A stretch of 8,614 nt of DNA from an uncultured Verrucomicrobiales bacterium (lineage in GTDB: Bacteria; Verrucomicrobiota; Verrucomicrobiae; Limisphaerales; CANJSG01): assembly GCA_946480965.1 (NCBI GenBank), contig CAMLMI010000190.1, forward strand, positions 1-8,614, given 5' to 3'. The notes under the pieces were generated by a model. That model ran no database searches. It saw only the letters and a list, made by a program, of their open reading frames with translations, and was not told the DNA's origin. Numbering within the stretch: position 1 is the first letter of the stretch; each line of letters starts with the position of its first letter. Positions 1-6,124 of this stretch are shown here, piece by piece. A program made the position numbers and the translations under genes.

Positions 1-1905
1 CTTGTCGCGCCGCCAGCGATGGATGCGCGGAAAACGCAGCGCGAGCCCGGCCTTGTGACGCGGCGATTCCTGGATGCCCTCGAAGGCCAGCTCGAAGACC
101 AGCTCGGCTTTCACGCCCCGCACCGGACCGAATCGCCCGGTGGTGTTGGCCCGCACAAAGGCGTCCACTTCATTGATCTCGTCGTCCGTGAGGCCCGAGT
201 AGGCCTTGGCCATCGTGACCAACTCGGAGCCCTGCCAGAGGGCGAAGGTGTAGTCGGTGAAAAGCCCGGCCCGGCGACCGTGGCCCTGCTGCGCGCCGAC
301 GAGCACGGCATCGATGGTGAACGGGTCCACTTTCCACTTCCACCAGTCGCCGCGCACACGACCGACTCCATACGCGGAGCCGACCCGTTTCAGCATGACG
401 CCTTCAACGCCCAGTTCGCGCGAACGGCGGCGCTGCTGCTCCAGCTCATCCCAAGCGGAGAACGGGATGCGCGGTGAAAGTCGGAGTGGAACCGCAACGT
501 CGATGTGAGAACCCACCCCTGACCCCTCCAGGGAGGGAAACCGGGCACGCACGCTCGACGGTTGGTCGGCGTCCTGCCTTATCCCCTCCTCGGAAGGGGC
601 AGGGGTGGGTTCCGTGAAGGAGACCCTCTCCGCCGATGTCACCCAGCCCAACTCCAACTGGGTTGCCGTCCGGGGCCGGTTTTCTTCGCCTGTTGATTCC
701 CGCCAGCCTTTGGCGACCACACCGACGACCCGCTCCAATTCGGTGCGGCGTCTCTCCATCGGCTGCTCGCGTTCGTCCCGGCCGTTGGTTTCCAGGAGAT
801 CGTAGGCCATGAACACCGCTGGAAACTGGCGCTGCAGCTTCACGCCCGGATTCTTGCGGCCGAGCCGGCGTTGCAGATGGGCGAACGGGCGCGGTCCCTG
901 TTCGCCCCAGACCAAGATTTCGCCGTCGAGCACCGTGCCCTCGGGCAGCCTCGCGCCGATCTCGGCAATTTCAGGAAAGGACTCGGTGACCAGTTCATCG
1001 CCTCGCGACCAGATCACGACTTCGCCACCGCGCCGAATGAGCTGGGCACGGATGCCATCCCACTTCCACTCCGCGCGCCACTCCGACGGAAGCCCCAGCG
1101 CCTCGGCGCCGCCTTCCAACGGCGACGCGAGATAGAACGGATACGGCCGCGCGGCTTCGCCCTCGGTCTTCTCCGCGGACAGGAGGCGGCGGAACGCTTC
1201 GGCGGTCGGTTCGATCCGGCCCGCCAACCGATGCGCCATGACGCCCTGCGAGACGCCCGCCACCTTGGCCAAGGCCCGCACGACCAACGTCCGCGCGGCC
1301 CCGACGCGGAATCCGCCGGTGATGAGCTTGTTCCACACGAATCGTTCGGCTCCGGGCAATTCGCGCCAGGTCTGGATCAACCAGGCCCGCTTGGAAGCGT
1401 CGTCCAATTCCGCGAGCGGCAGAAGCCGTTGCTCCACCAATTGGGCCAAGCCCATTTCGGCGGCCCGGCCGGTGGGTTGGGTGATGCCTCCCGCCGAGCC
1501 GCCGGTGGACGAGCTCAAAAAGGACAGGCTGCGCTGGCGAGTGCTTGGCGTCCCGGAGTCGCCAGTGAAGCTGGCACAAGAGACCGGTTCGCCCTTCGGC
1601 GGCTCGGCGGGAGCCTTCGCCCTACCATCCGAGGGCACCAACAGCGCCATCGTTTCGGCGAGATCACCGACGGCTTCGTAGCATTCCTCCACCAACCAGA
1701 GCGGCAGGCCGGCGGCCTCGGCCGTCCACTCGCGGAGCTGGCGGCTGGTCACGGCACGGGGCAATCCCTCGCCCGACAGGAACGCGAGCGCCCACGCGGC
1801 GTCGGCCGGTGCCGCCACGGCGAAGTAGCGTTCCAAGGCGGCGAGCTTTTCCGAAGTGCGCGTGGTTTCGTCGAGCTCGGTGAAGAGACGCGTAAAGGCT
1901 TTCAC
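1..1905 (-). CDS. ATP-dependent DNA ligase (LigB-like, three-domain), C-terminus beyond window edge
   Basis: Seals nicks in duplex DNA using ATP through a lysyl-AMP intermediate. 635 codons are visible with no stop before the edge. The N-terminal DNA-binding domain covers about residues 1-260. Motif I is EWKWDGIRAQ with catalytic Lys281. Motif III is LDGE (327-329), IIIa is FMAYDLLE (365-372), IV is EGVMLKR (501-507) and V is WWKWKVDP (Lys523, Lys525). Motif VI, RFPRIHRWRRDK, ends exactly at the edge, so probably only a few dozen residues are missing. GTG at 1905 is chosen because it overlaps the exonuclease stop (GTGA) and has GAGGAGG 7 nt upstream. The protein is longer than the roughly 530-560 residues I expect for this family. 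The excess is two low-complexity inserts, at about residues 98-140 and 395-470, which coincide with palindromic DNA elements. Motifs and frame are intact, so it is probably functional. The association with a metallo-beta-lactamase exonuclease is typical of bacterial LigB-type repair clusters. Confidence 0.95.
   Translation of the reverse strand, partial: MKAFTRLFTELDETTRTSEKLAALERYFAVAAPADAAWALAFLSGEGLPRAVTSRQLREWTAEAAGLPLWLVEECYEAVGDLAETMALLVPSDGRAKAPAEPPKGEPVSCASFTGDSGTPSTRQRSLSFLSSSTGGSAGGITQPTGRAAEMGLAQLVEQRLLPLAELDDASKRAWLIQTWRELPGAERFVWNKLITGGFRVGAARTLVVRALAKVAGVSQGVMAHRLAGRIEPTAEAFRRLLSAEKTEGEAARPYPFYLASPLEGGAEALGLPSEWRAEWKWDGIRAQLIRRGGEVVIWSRGDELVTESFPEIAEIGARLPEGTVLDGEILVWGEQGPRPFAHLQRRLGRKNPGVKLQRQFPAVFMAYDLLETNGRDEREQPMERRRTELERVVGVVAKGWRESTGEENRPRTATQLELGWVTSAERVSFTEPTPAPSEEGIRQDADQPSSVRARFPSLEGSGVGSHIDVAVPLRLSPRIPFSAWDELEQQRRRSRELGVEGVMLKRVGSAYGVGRVRGDWWKWKVDPFTIDAVLVGAQQGHGRRAGLFTDYTFALWQGSELVTMAKAYSGLTDDEINEVDAFVRANTTGRFGPVRGVKAELVFELAFEGIQESPRHKAGLALRFPRIHRWRRDK
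509..612. repeat. Palindromic REP/MITE-like element inside the ligase gene
   Basis: A 13-nt perfect inverted repeat, GAACCCACCCCTG at 509-521 and its complement at 600-612, bounds about 104 bp. Each end also folds locally. CCCTCC/GGAGGG pairs at 524-529 and 532-537. The right end has CCCCTCC facing GGAAGGGG (about 583-599). The arms extend with few differences to about 27 nt. It looks like an intergenic G+C-rich repeat, yet it lies inside the ligase reading frame and encodes about residues 431-466, including TPAPSEEG and PSLEGSGVG. No stop arises in the ligase frame. I saw no convincing target-site duplication. The palindrome is directly visible. That it is a dispersed mobile repeat is inference. 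Confidence 0.75.
1488..1613. repeat. MITE-like element with perfect 17-bp terminal inverted repeats in the ligase gene
   Basis: CTCCCGCCGAGCCGCCG at 1488-1504 is the exact complement of 1597-1613. The span is 126 bp, exactly 42 codons. The interior has a second inverted repeat, CTGGCGA (1534-1540) with TCGCCAG (1559-1565), and a small GCCAG/CTGGC hairpin (1561-1575). It is read in the ligase frame as about residues 98-140, a Ser/Thr/Gly-rich stretch (for example SLSFLSSSTGGSAGG) in the N-terminal DNA-binding domain. There, relatives usually pass directly from a VGDLAETxALL motif to the next helix. No transposase is present and no clear target duplication is seen. The arms share no sequence with the element at 509-612. 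Confidence 0.7.
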
Positions 1906-3071
1906 GGCGAAGCCTCCTCGTCTTTTTTGTTTTCGTTCTCGCTCTCCTTCTCCTCCTCTTCGTCTTCGTCCTTGCCTAATGGAGGAAGAGGAGGACGAAG
2001 ACGCGGAGGAGGAACCGGTGGATCGGCGTCGATTCGAGAAGGAGAAGGAGCGCGAGAACGAGAAGGATCTTCTTCGCTGTCGTCTGCTTCCCCCACGAAC
2101 CGCGTGGCCAACACCTCCGCCTTCAGTCCCTGCTCGTTCAGCCAGCGCACCAGCGGCGCGGTGTAGCCGTGCGTCACCTGCACGTGCTCCGCGCCGGTCA
2201 GACGGATCGCCTCCAGCAGCCCGGGCCAATCCGCGTGGTCGCTGAGCACGAAACCACGGTCCAGCGCTTGCCGGCGGCGCGCACCACGCACCTGCATCCA
2301 GCCGGAAGCGAAGGCGCAGGAAACATCGCCGAACTTCCGCAGCCACGCCGAATCGGCCACCGAGGGCGGCGCGACCACCAGGCCGCGTCCGGCTGCCGCG
2401 CGGATGTCCGCCGATTCCGCCGCCACCACGTCCGGCAACGGAACGCCCGCCGCGCGGTAGAGCGGATGGAACGCCTCCACTGTGCCGTGGACAAAGATCG
2501 GACCGAGCGACGGCTCGACGCCGGCGAGCAACCGCTGGGCTTTCCCGAGGGAGTAGCCGAAGAGGACGCTCGTGCGGGCTTCCTCCTGGTTGCGGCGCCA
2601 CCAGGCGTTGATGTCGGCGAACACCTCCCCCTGCGGGCGCCAACGGTAGATCGGCAGGCCGAAGGTCGATTCGGTGATGAAGGTGTGGCACCGCACCGGC
2701 TCAAAGGCATCCGCCGTGACGTTGGGTTCCAGCTTGTAGTCGCCGCTGACCACCCAGACTTCGCCGCGATGCTCCACCCGCACCTGGGCCGAGCCGAGGA
2801 TGTGCCCGGCGGGATGGAGACTGACGCGGACGCCGTTGATCTCCCGGACTTCGCCGAAGGCCAGTCCTTCGATGGCCGTGTTGCGCCCAAGGCGTTGCCG
2901 GAGCAGTTCCATGCCTCGCGCCGCGCAGAGGTAGTGGCGGCTGCCGGAGCGCGCGTGGTCGCTGTGCGCGTGGGTGATGACCGCCCGATCCACCGGCCGC
3001 CACGGATCGACAAAAAAATCCCCCGCCGGGCAATACAACCCTGCGGGGGAAACCTGGAGCAGTGGCGGCAT
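1902..3071 (-). CDS. Ligase-associated DNA exonuclease (metallo-beta-lactamase fold)
   Basis: Predicted metal-dependent nuclease of the metallo-beta-lactamase/beta-CASP group, of the kind encoded next to bacterial ATP-dependent DNA ligases and presumed to process DNA ends before sealing. Metal-binding residues are visible in HAHSDH (His34, His36, Asp38, His39), His90 in HPAGHILGS, Asp111 in VSGDY, and a late LSDHADW motif. The family-like core ends at about residue 331 (VLATRFVGEADD). It is followed by a 58-residue tail, first Pro/Arg/Ser-rich and then Glu/Lys-rich, encoded by nested inverted repeats. The usual length is about 330-345 residues, so the tail is extra. ATG at 3071 is the first start after the accD stop, with a 17-nt gap and no clear Shine-Dalgarno. 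The 3' end overlaps the ligase start by 4 nt, suggesting translational coupling. Confidence 0.93.
   Translation of the reverse strand: MPPLLQVSPAGLYCPAGDFFVDPWRPVDRAVITHAHSDHARSGSRHYLCAARGMELLRQRLGRNTAIEGLAFGEVREINGVRVSLHPAGHILGSAQVRVEHRGEVWVVSGDYKLEPNVTADAFEPVRCHTFITESTFGLPIYRWRPQGEVFADINAWWRRNQEEARTSVLFGYSLGKAQRLLAGVEPSLGPIFVHGTVEAFHPLYRAAGVPLPDVVAAESADIRAAAGRGLVVAPPSVADSAWLRKFGDVSCAFASGWMQVRGARRRQALDRGFVLSDHADWPGLLEAIRLTGAEHVQVTHGYTAPLVRWLNEQGLKAEVLATRFVGEADDSEEDPSRSRAPSPSRIDADPPVPPPRLRPPLPPLGKDEDEEEEKESENENKKDEEASP
1913..1919 (-). promoter_or_regulatory. Shine-Dalgarno site of the DNA ligase
   Basis: Read on the minus strand this is GAGGAGG, seven nucleotides before the GTG start at 1905. 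It supports that start over any internal one. It lies within the last codons of the exonuclease, at the edge of a purine-rich repeat, so the repeat may have supplied or strengthened it. Other genes here (exonuclease, accD, grpE, dnaJ) lack such a clear site. Confidence 0.65.
1934..2060. repeat. Nested purine/pyrimidine inverted repeats at the exonuclease 3' end
   Basis: The outer arms 1934-1953 and 2041-2060 are complementary at 19 of 20 positions. The inner arms 1952-1971 and 1993-2012 are complementary at 18 of 20. The top strand is pyrimidine-rich on the left (1917-1971) and purine-rich on the right (1981-2075). A 28-nt bulge (2013-2040) holds the partly palindromic ATCGGCGTCGAT. In the minus-strand mRNA this would fold into a long hairpin ending 28 nt before the ligase GTG. 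It is translated as most of the low-complexity C-terminal tail of the exonuclease. It resembles a dispersed palindromic repeat rather than ancestral coding sequence. Confidence 0.7.
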
Positions 3072-3088
3072 CGTCCGCGCTCAGTCCG

Positions 3089-4039
3089 TCAACCGAGCGA
3101 CGCCAACTGCCGTCGGCCTTCCATCATGAAGTCGAGATAGCCCGTGAGGCGTTCCTTCATCTCCAGGCGAGGGACGATGGCGTCGATCAGGCCGCGGTCC
3201 TTGAGAAACTCGGCGGTTTGGAAGCCGGGCGGCAGTTCCGCCTGCGTCGTATCCTTGATCACGCGCGCGCCGGCGAAGCCGATCTCGGCCCCTGGCTCCG
3301 CGATGATCAGGTCGCCGACGGTGGCGAAGCTGGCGATGACGCCCGCATAGGTCGGATGCGTCAGGACGCTGATGTAGGGAAGCTTGTTCTTCGCATGATA
3401 GGCCAGCGCGCCGCAGGTCTTGGCCATCTGCATGAGGCTGAACATGCCCTCATACATGCGGGCGCCGCCGGAGGCGCTGATGATGATGACCGGAAGGCCG
3501 CGTTCCGTGCCGGCTTCGATCAGGCGGGTCAACTTCTCGCCCACGACCGAGCCCATCGAGCCGCCGAGGAAGGAGAAGTCCATCACGCCCAGCGCGACCT
3601 TGTGCGCGCCGATCTTGCCGATGCCGGTGATGACGGCGTCCCGCAGCATCGGGTTCTTTTTCCGCGAGGCGGCCAGCTTGGCCTCGTAGGAGGCCGCGCC
3701 GGTGAATTTCAGGATGTCCACCGCCTCCATCTGCGCGTCCATCTCCTCGAAGGAGCAGGTCTCGACCAGCGAATGGATGCGCTCGTGGGAACCGATGGGG
3801 AAGTGGTAGCCGCACTTGGGGCAGACCTTCAGGTTGTCGTCCAGCTCCTTGTCGTAGATCATCGAGGAGCACTTCTTGCACTTGGTCCAGAGGCCTTCGG
3901 GAATGTCCTTCTTGCGGCTCTTGGACGCGCCGATCTTGGGCTTCTTGAGGAAGGTGGTGGCGTTCGCCGGGGGCGGTGTGACCGAGGGCTCGACGGTTTC
4001 GACGCCGGGAACTTTCTTCGTGATGAACGTGGTGGCCAT
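3089..4039 (-). CDS. accD: Acetyl-CoA carboxylase carboxyltransferase subunit beta
   Basis: Beta subunit of the carboxyltransferase that, with AccA, moves the carboxyl group from carboxybiotin to acetyl-CoA to make malonyl-CoA, the first committed step of fatty acid synthesis in the cytoplasm. The N-terminal zinc finger is intact: Cys54 and Cys57 in WTKCKKC, Cys73 and Cys76 in VCPKC. The crotonase-like core follows, with the oxyanion-hole glycines in ISASGGARMYEG, then LTHPTYAGVIASFATVGD and EPGAEIGFAGARVI. The 316 residues match the family (about 280-310) with a slightly long N-terminus. ATG at 4039 is preferred. An in-frame ATG at 4081 would add 14 residues (MVLRATPKPSPCKF) that do not look conserved. 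Neither has a strong Shine-Dalgarno. The exonuclease starts 17 nt downstream, so they may be cotranscribed although functionally unrelated. Confidence 0.97.
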   Translation of the reverse strand: MATTFITKKVPGVETVEPSVTPPPANATTFLKKPKIGASKSRKKDIPEGLWTKCKKCSSMIYDKELDDNLKVCPKCGYHFPIGSHERIHSLVETCSFEEMDAQMEAVDILKFTGAASYEAKLAASRKKNPMLRDAVITGIGKIGAHKVALGVMDFSFLGGSMGSVVGEKLTRLIEAGTERGLPVIIISASGGARMYEGMFSLMQMAKTCGALAYHAKNKLPYISVLTHPTYAGVIASFATVGDLIIAEPGAEIGFAGARVIKDTTQAELPPGFQTAEFLKDRGLIDAIVPRLEMKERLTGYLDFMMEGRRQLASLG

Positions 4040-4100
4040 GAATTTACAGGGCGAAGGCTTCGGCGTGGCGCGAAGCACCAACTGCGGAAGCGTGCCGGGG

Positions 4101-4128
4101 ACGATAAGGCCGCCGGGCGACTTGGCAA
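4101..4128 (-). promoter_or_regulatory. Candidate sigma70-type promoter for accD
   Basis: On the minus strand, TTGCCA (4128-4123) and TATCGT (4106-4101) are separated by 16 nt. They match the -35 and -10 consensus at 5 of 6 and 4 of 6 positions. The site lies in the 151-nt gap between the hypothetical gene and accD and would give a leader of roughly 55 nt to the ATG at 4039. This is sequence resemblance only. Confidence 0.3.
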
Positions 4129-4190
4129 CGATGGAGAAAGGGCGGCTGCTTCTGGTTGCTTTCCCTCCCCTTCAACGCGACGCCGGGCTG

Positions 4191-4604
4191 TCACCTTTTG
4201 TAGAAATAGATCCCCGGTTTCCAGAGAGTTCCGTTTCCAACATAGTTGGTGGTTCCGATCGAGAATCCTTTTGCTCCCAGAAAACCACTTCCCCAATAAA
4301 CTCGTATTCGTTCACCTTTGTCGTCCTTCTCGGCTGGGTAGATATACACACTGGGCCCCACACGAGGAGCAAGGGCCAACAGTTTCGGGGGGATATTGTT
4401 GCTCAACTCCGAACGTTTGAACCAATACCCGTCCGGGTATCGGCTCATGAGTTCCATGGCCCAAGCTTCTAGTTCTTCCGGCGAAATCGCCTTTCGTGCG
4501 TTCGTCTCTAAGCGGTCGAATTCCCAAACTGGGCGACAAGCGACCCAGAGATATCCAATGCCGCAGAGCAAGGCGGCCAGCGCAATAACAGATCCCAATT
4601 TCAT
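4191..4604 (-). CDS. Hypothetical membrane-anchored protein, 137 residues
   Basis: Not recognised. The N-terminus (MKLGSVIALAALLCGIGYLWVAC) is a basic residue followed by one hydrophobic helix, so it is an inner-membrane anchor or signal peptide. Cys23 lacks a good lipobox. The rest is predicted outside the cytoplasm: an acidic segment (SPEELEAWAMELMSRYPDGYWF), a short Lys/Asp/Glu patch (PAEKDDKGERIRVYWGSGF), and a Tyr/Gly-rich end. The phrase IPPKLLALAPRVGPSVYIYP suggests a compact beta-rich domain, but no catalytic motif is seen. ATG at 4604 begins 27 nt after the comF stop, so the gene may share the comF transcript. Its base composition looks less GC-rich than that of its neighbours, which may mean it is accessory or recently acquired. 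Confidence 0.75.
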   Translation of the reverse strand: MKLGSVIALAALLCGIGYLWVACRPVWEFDRLETNARKAISPEELEAWAMELMSRYPDGYWFKRSELSNNIPPKLLALAPRVGPSVYIYPAEKDDKGERIRVYWGSGFLGAKGFSIGTTNYVGNGTLWKPGIYFYKR

Positions 4605-4631
4605 CGTCGTTCTTTCAAGTGCTAGACCACG

Positions 4632-5372
4632 TCAAATTCCCCGCGCCAGTGTCCACACCATCACTTCGTCCGCTCCGGCCTTCCGCAGGATCGCGGCGCA
4701 GGCGCTGGTGGTCGCGCCGGTGGTCAGCACGTCGTCGATGACCACGAACCGTCCGCCGGACAGATCCGGTTCCCCCACGACCTCGAAGGCGCGGCGCATG
4801 TTGGCGGAGCGTTGGTCGCGGGTCAGGCGCGTCTGCGTTTCGGTGAAGCGGGTGCGGCGGACCAGGCCGGTCTCCACCGGAATGCCGGACTGCGCCGACA
4901 GATGCCGCGCAAGCCGTTCGGCCTGGTTGAATTCCCGTTCCCGCTGGCGCGTGGGATGCAGCGGCACGGGCACGAGACCGTCCCAGCGCTCCTTGGCCAG
5001 CTCCGGCAACGCCGCCCGGCCAAAGAGATCGCCGAGGAACGGTTCGTAGAAGAGTTGCCCGTAGTATTTGTAGCCGTGGACGACGCGCAGGATCGCGTTC
5101 GTGGCCACCACGGCGGAACGGGCGCGGCTGAAGGCGAGGTCCAGCTCCCGGCAGTTGGAGCACTCGAACTCGGCGGTGATCGCGCCCGCAAACGGCAGGC
5201 CGCAACGGTCGCAGAAGGGCGGCTTGATGAAGCGCACGCCGCCCTCGCGCTTCCAACAGGCGGCGCAGACGTAGCCTTCGTCGCGCCGGGCGGGGTGTTC
5301 GCGGCAGAGCTGGCACAGGTTCGGAAACAGCAGCCCGGCGGCGGCTTCGATCCAGGTTTCCAGCGGGGTCAC
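4632..5372 (-). CDS. comF: ComF family phosphoribosyltransferase-like protein
   Basis: Homologous in layout to ComF/GntX, cytosolic proteins needed for uptake or processing of transforming DNA in competent bacteria; their biochemical substrate is unsettled. It begins with paired cysteine knuckles (CQLC, CAAC, CDRC, CSNC) that probably bind zinc. The middle has HGYKYYGQLFYEPFLGDLF and LVPVPLHPTRQREREFNQAE, typical of the family. The C-terminus holds the PRPP-binding loop VVIDDVLTTGATTSAC. GTG at 5372 gives 246 residues, close to the family norm, and places the first knuckle about 20 residues in. An in-frame TTG at 5408 would add 12 unconserved-looking residues; neither has a good Shine-Dalgarno. 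It is divergent from grpE. Physical linkage to a ligase/exonuclease pair is suggestive of DNA handling but may be chance. Confidence 0.92.
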   Translation of the reverse strand: MTPLETWIEAAAGLLFPNLCQLCREHPARRDEGYVCAACWKREGGVRFIKPPFCDRCGLPFAGAITAEFECSNCRELDLAFSRARSAVVATNAILRVVHGYKYYGQLFYEPFLGDLFGRAALPELAKERWDGLVPVPLHPTRQREREFNQAERLARHLSAQSGIPVETGLVRRTRFTETQTRLTRDQRSANMRRAFEVVGEPDLSGGRFVVIDDVLTTGATTSACAAILRKAGADEVMVWTLARGI

Positions 5373-5467
5373 GGCCTCGGTTGTGGCCGTTTCCCGGCTC
5401 CGGGCCAAGCGCGAAGCCGGGGTTCAAGCGGCTCTTCGGCGCACGCCAAATCGTCCCACTCCCGCTA

Positions 5468-5496
5468 TTGCCCCGTCTCCGGGAGGTGCTTACATT
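5468..5496 (+). promoter_or_regulatory. Candidate sigma70-type promoter for grpE-dnaJ
   Basis: TTGCCC (5468-5473) and TACATT (5491-5496) are 17 nt apart, each matching the consensus at 4 of 6. The inferred transcription start near 5503 leaves a leader of about 27 nt before the grpE ATG. No CIRCE-type inverted repeat (TTAGCACTC-N9-GAGTGCTAA) is present in the 157 nt between comF and grpE, so HrcA control is not indicated. Confidence 0.4.
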
Positions 5497-5529
5497 GCGC
5501 CCTCATTTTTGGCATCAGTTTTTTAAGAC

Positions 5530-6102
5530 ATGAGCACGGAATCGGTGAACGAATCAGCGGACAACAAGACCCAGACCCCGGCCGAGCAGGCTCCGGCCCC
5601 GGAGGCCGCGCCGGTCGAGGCGTTGACCCCGGAACAGATCGCGGATCTCCAGGCCAAGGCCGCCAAGGCGGACGAGCACTGGGATCGCCTGCTGCGCCAG
5701 ACGGCGGACTTCGACAACTACCGCAAGCGCTCCGTCCGCGACCGCGACGACGCCGTCCGCAACGCCCAGGAACGCATCCTCTCCAAGCTCCTGCCCGTGG
5801 TGGACAACTTCGAGATGGCCATGCTCGCCGCCTCCGCCGAGGGCGCATCGGTCGATTCCCTCAAGGCCGGCGTGCAGATGATCCTGGGGCAGGTGAAGGG
5901 CGTCTTGGCCGACTCCGGCGTCGAGGAGATCGACGCCGCCGGCAAGCCTTTCGACCCCAATCTGCACGAGGCCGTTTCCCAGGTGGAATCGGCCGACGCC
6001 CCCGAGGGCTCCGTGCTCCAGCAACTGCGCAAGGGCTACAAGATGCGCGACCGTTTGATGCGCGCCGCCACCGTCGTCGTGGCCAAGAAGCCCGCCGCCT
6101 AA
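5530..6102 (+). CDS. grpE: Nucleotide exchange factor GrpE
   Basis: Co-chaperone that releases ADP from DnaK so that client proteins can be freed and the chaperone cycle renewed; acts in the cytoplasm as a dimer. The first 35 or so residues are a disordered Ala/Pro/Glu-rich lead. A long helical region follows ([20 protein letters not shown], then [20 protein letters not shown]), the dimer coiled coil. The C-terminal beta domain shows [17 protein letters not shown] and [21 protein letters not shown], both characteristic. The 190 residues are normal for the family. ATG at 5530 is the only sensible start, although no Shine-Dalgarno is evident. dnaJ follows after 22 nt, so the two are almost certainly one operon. 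dnaK, often linked, is not in the window. Confidence 0.97.
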   Translation: MSTESVNESADNKTQTPAEQAPAPEAAPVEALTPEQIADLQAKAAKADEHWDRLLRQTADFDNYRKRSVRDRDDAVRNAQERILSKLLPVVDNFEMAMLAASAEGASVDSLKAGVQMILGQVKGVLADSGVEEIDAAGKPFDPNLHEAVSQVESADAPEGSVLQQLRKGYKMRDRLMRAATVVVAKKPAA

Positions 6103-6124
6103 AGCCCTTTTTCCCGCACCCTGC

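Noticed and set aside
481..640. A gene break or intergenic region inside the ligase, suggested by the repeat
   Set aside because: Checking every codon in the ligase frame shows no stop or frame change, and motifs IV to VI follow in the same frame.
871..2166. Long plus-strand ORF (431 codons) across the ligase and exonuclease end
   Set aside because: It is antisense to an unmistakable ligase with all nucleotidyltransferase motifs. Its translation is Arg/Gly/Pro-rich without domain features, typical of GC-rich shadow frames.
3062..4420. Plus-strand ORF of 452 codons opposite accD
   Set aside because: AccD on the minus strand is certain from its zinc finger and carboxyltransferase motifs. The His/Asp/Arg-rich plus translation is antisense noise.
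5409..5529. CIRCE or other heat-shock operator before grpE
   Set aside because: No nine-base inverted repeat resembling CIRCE is present; only a generic promoter candidate is seen.
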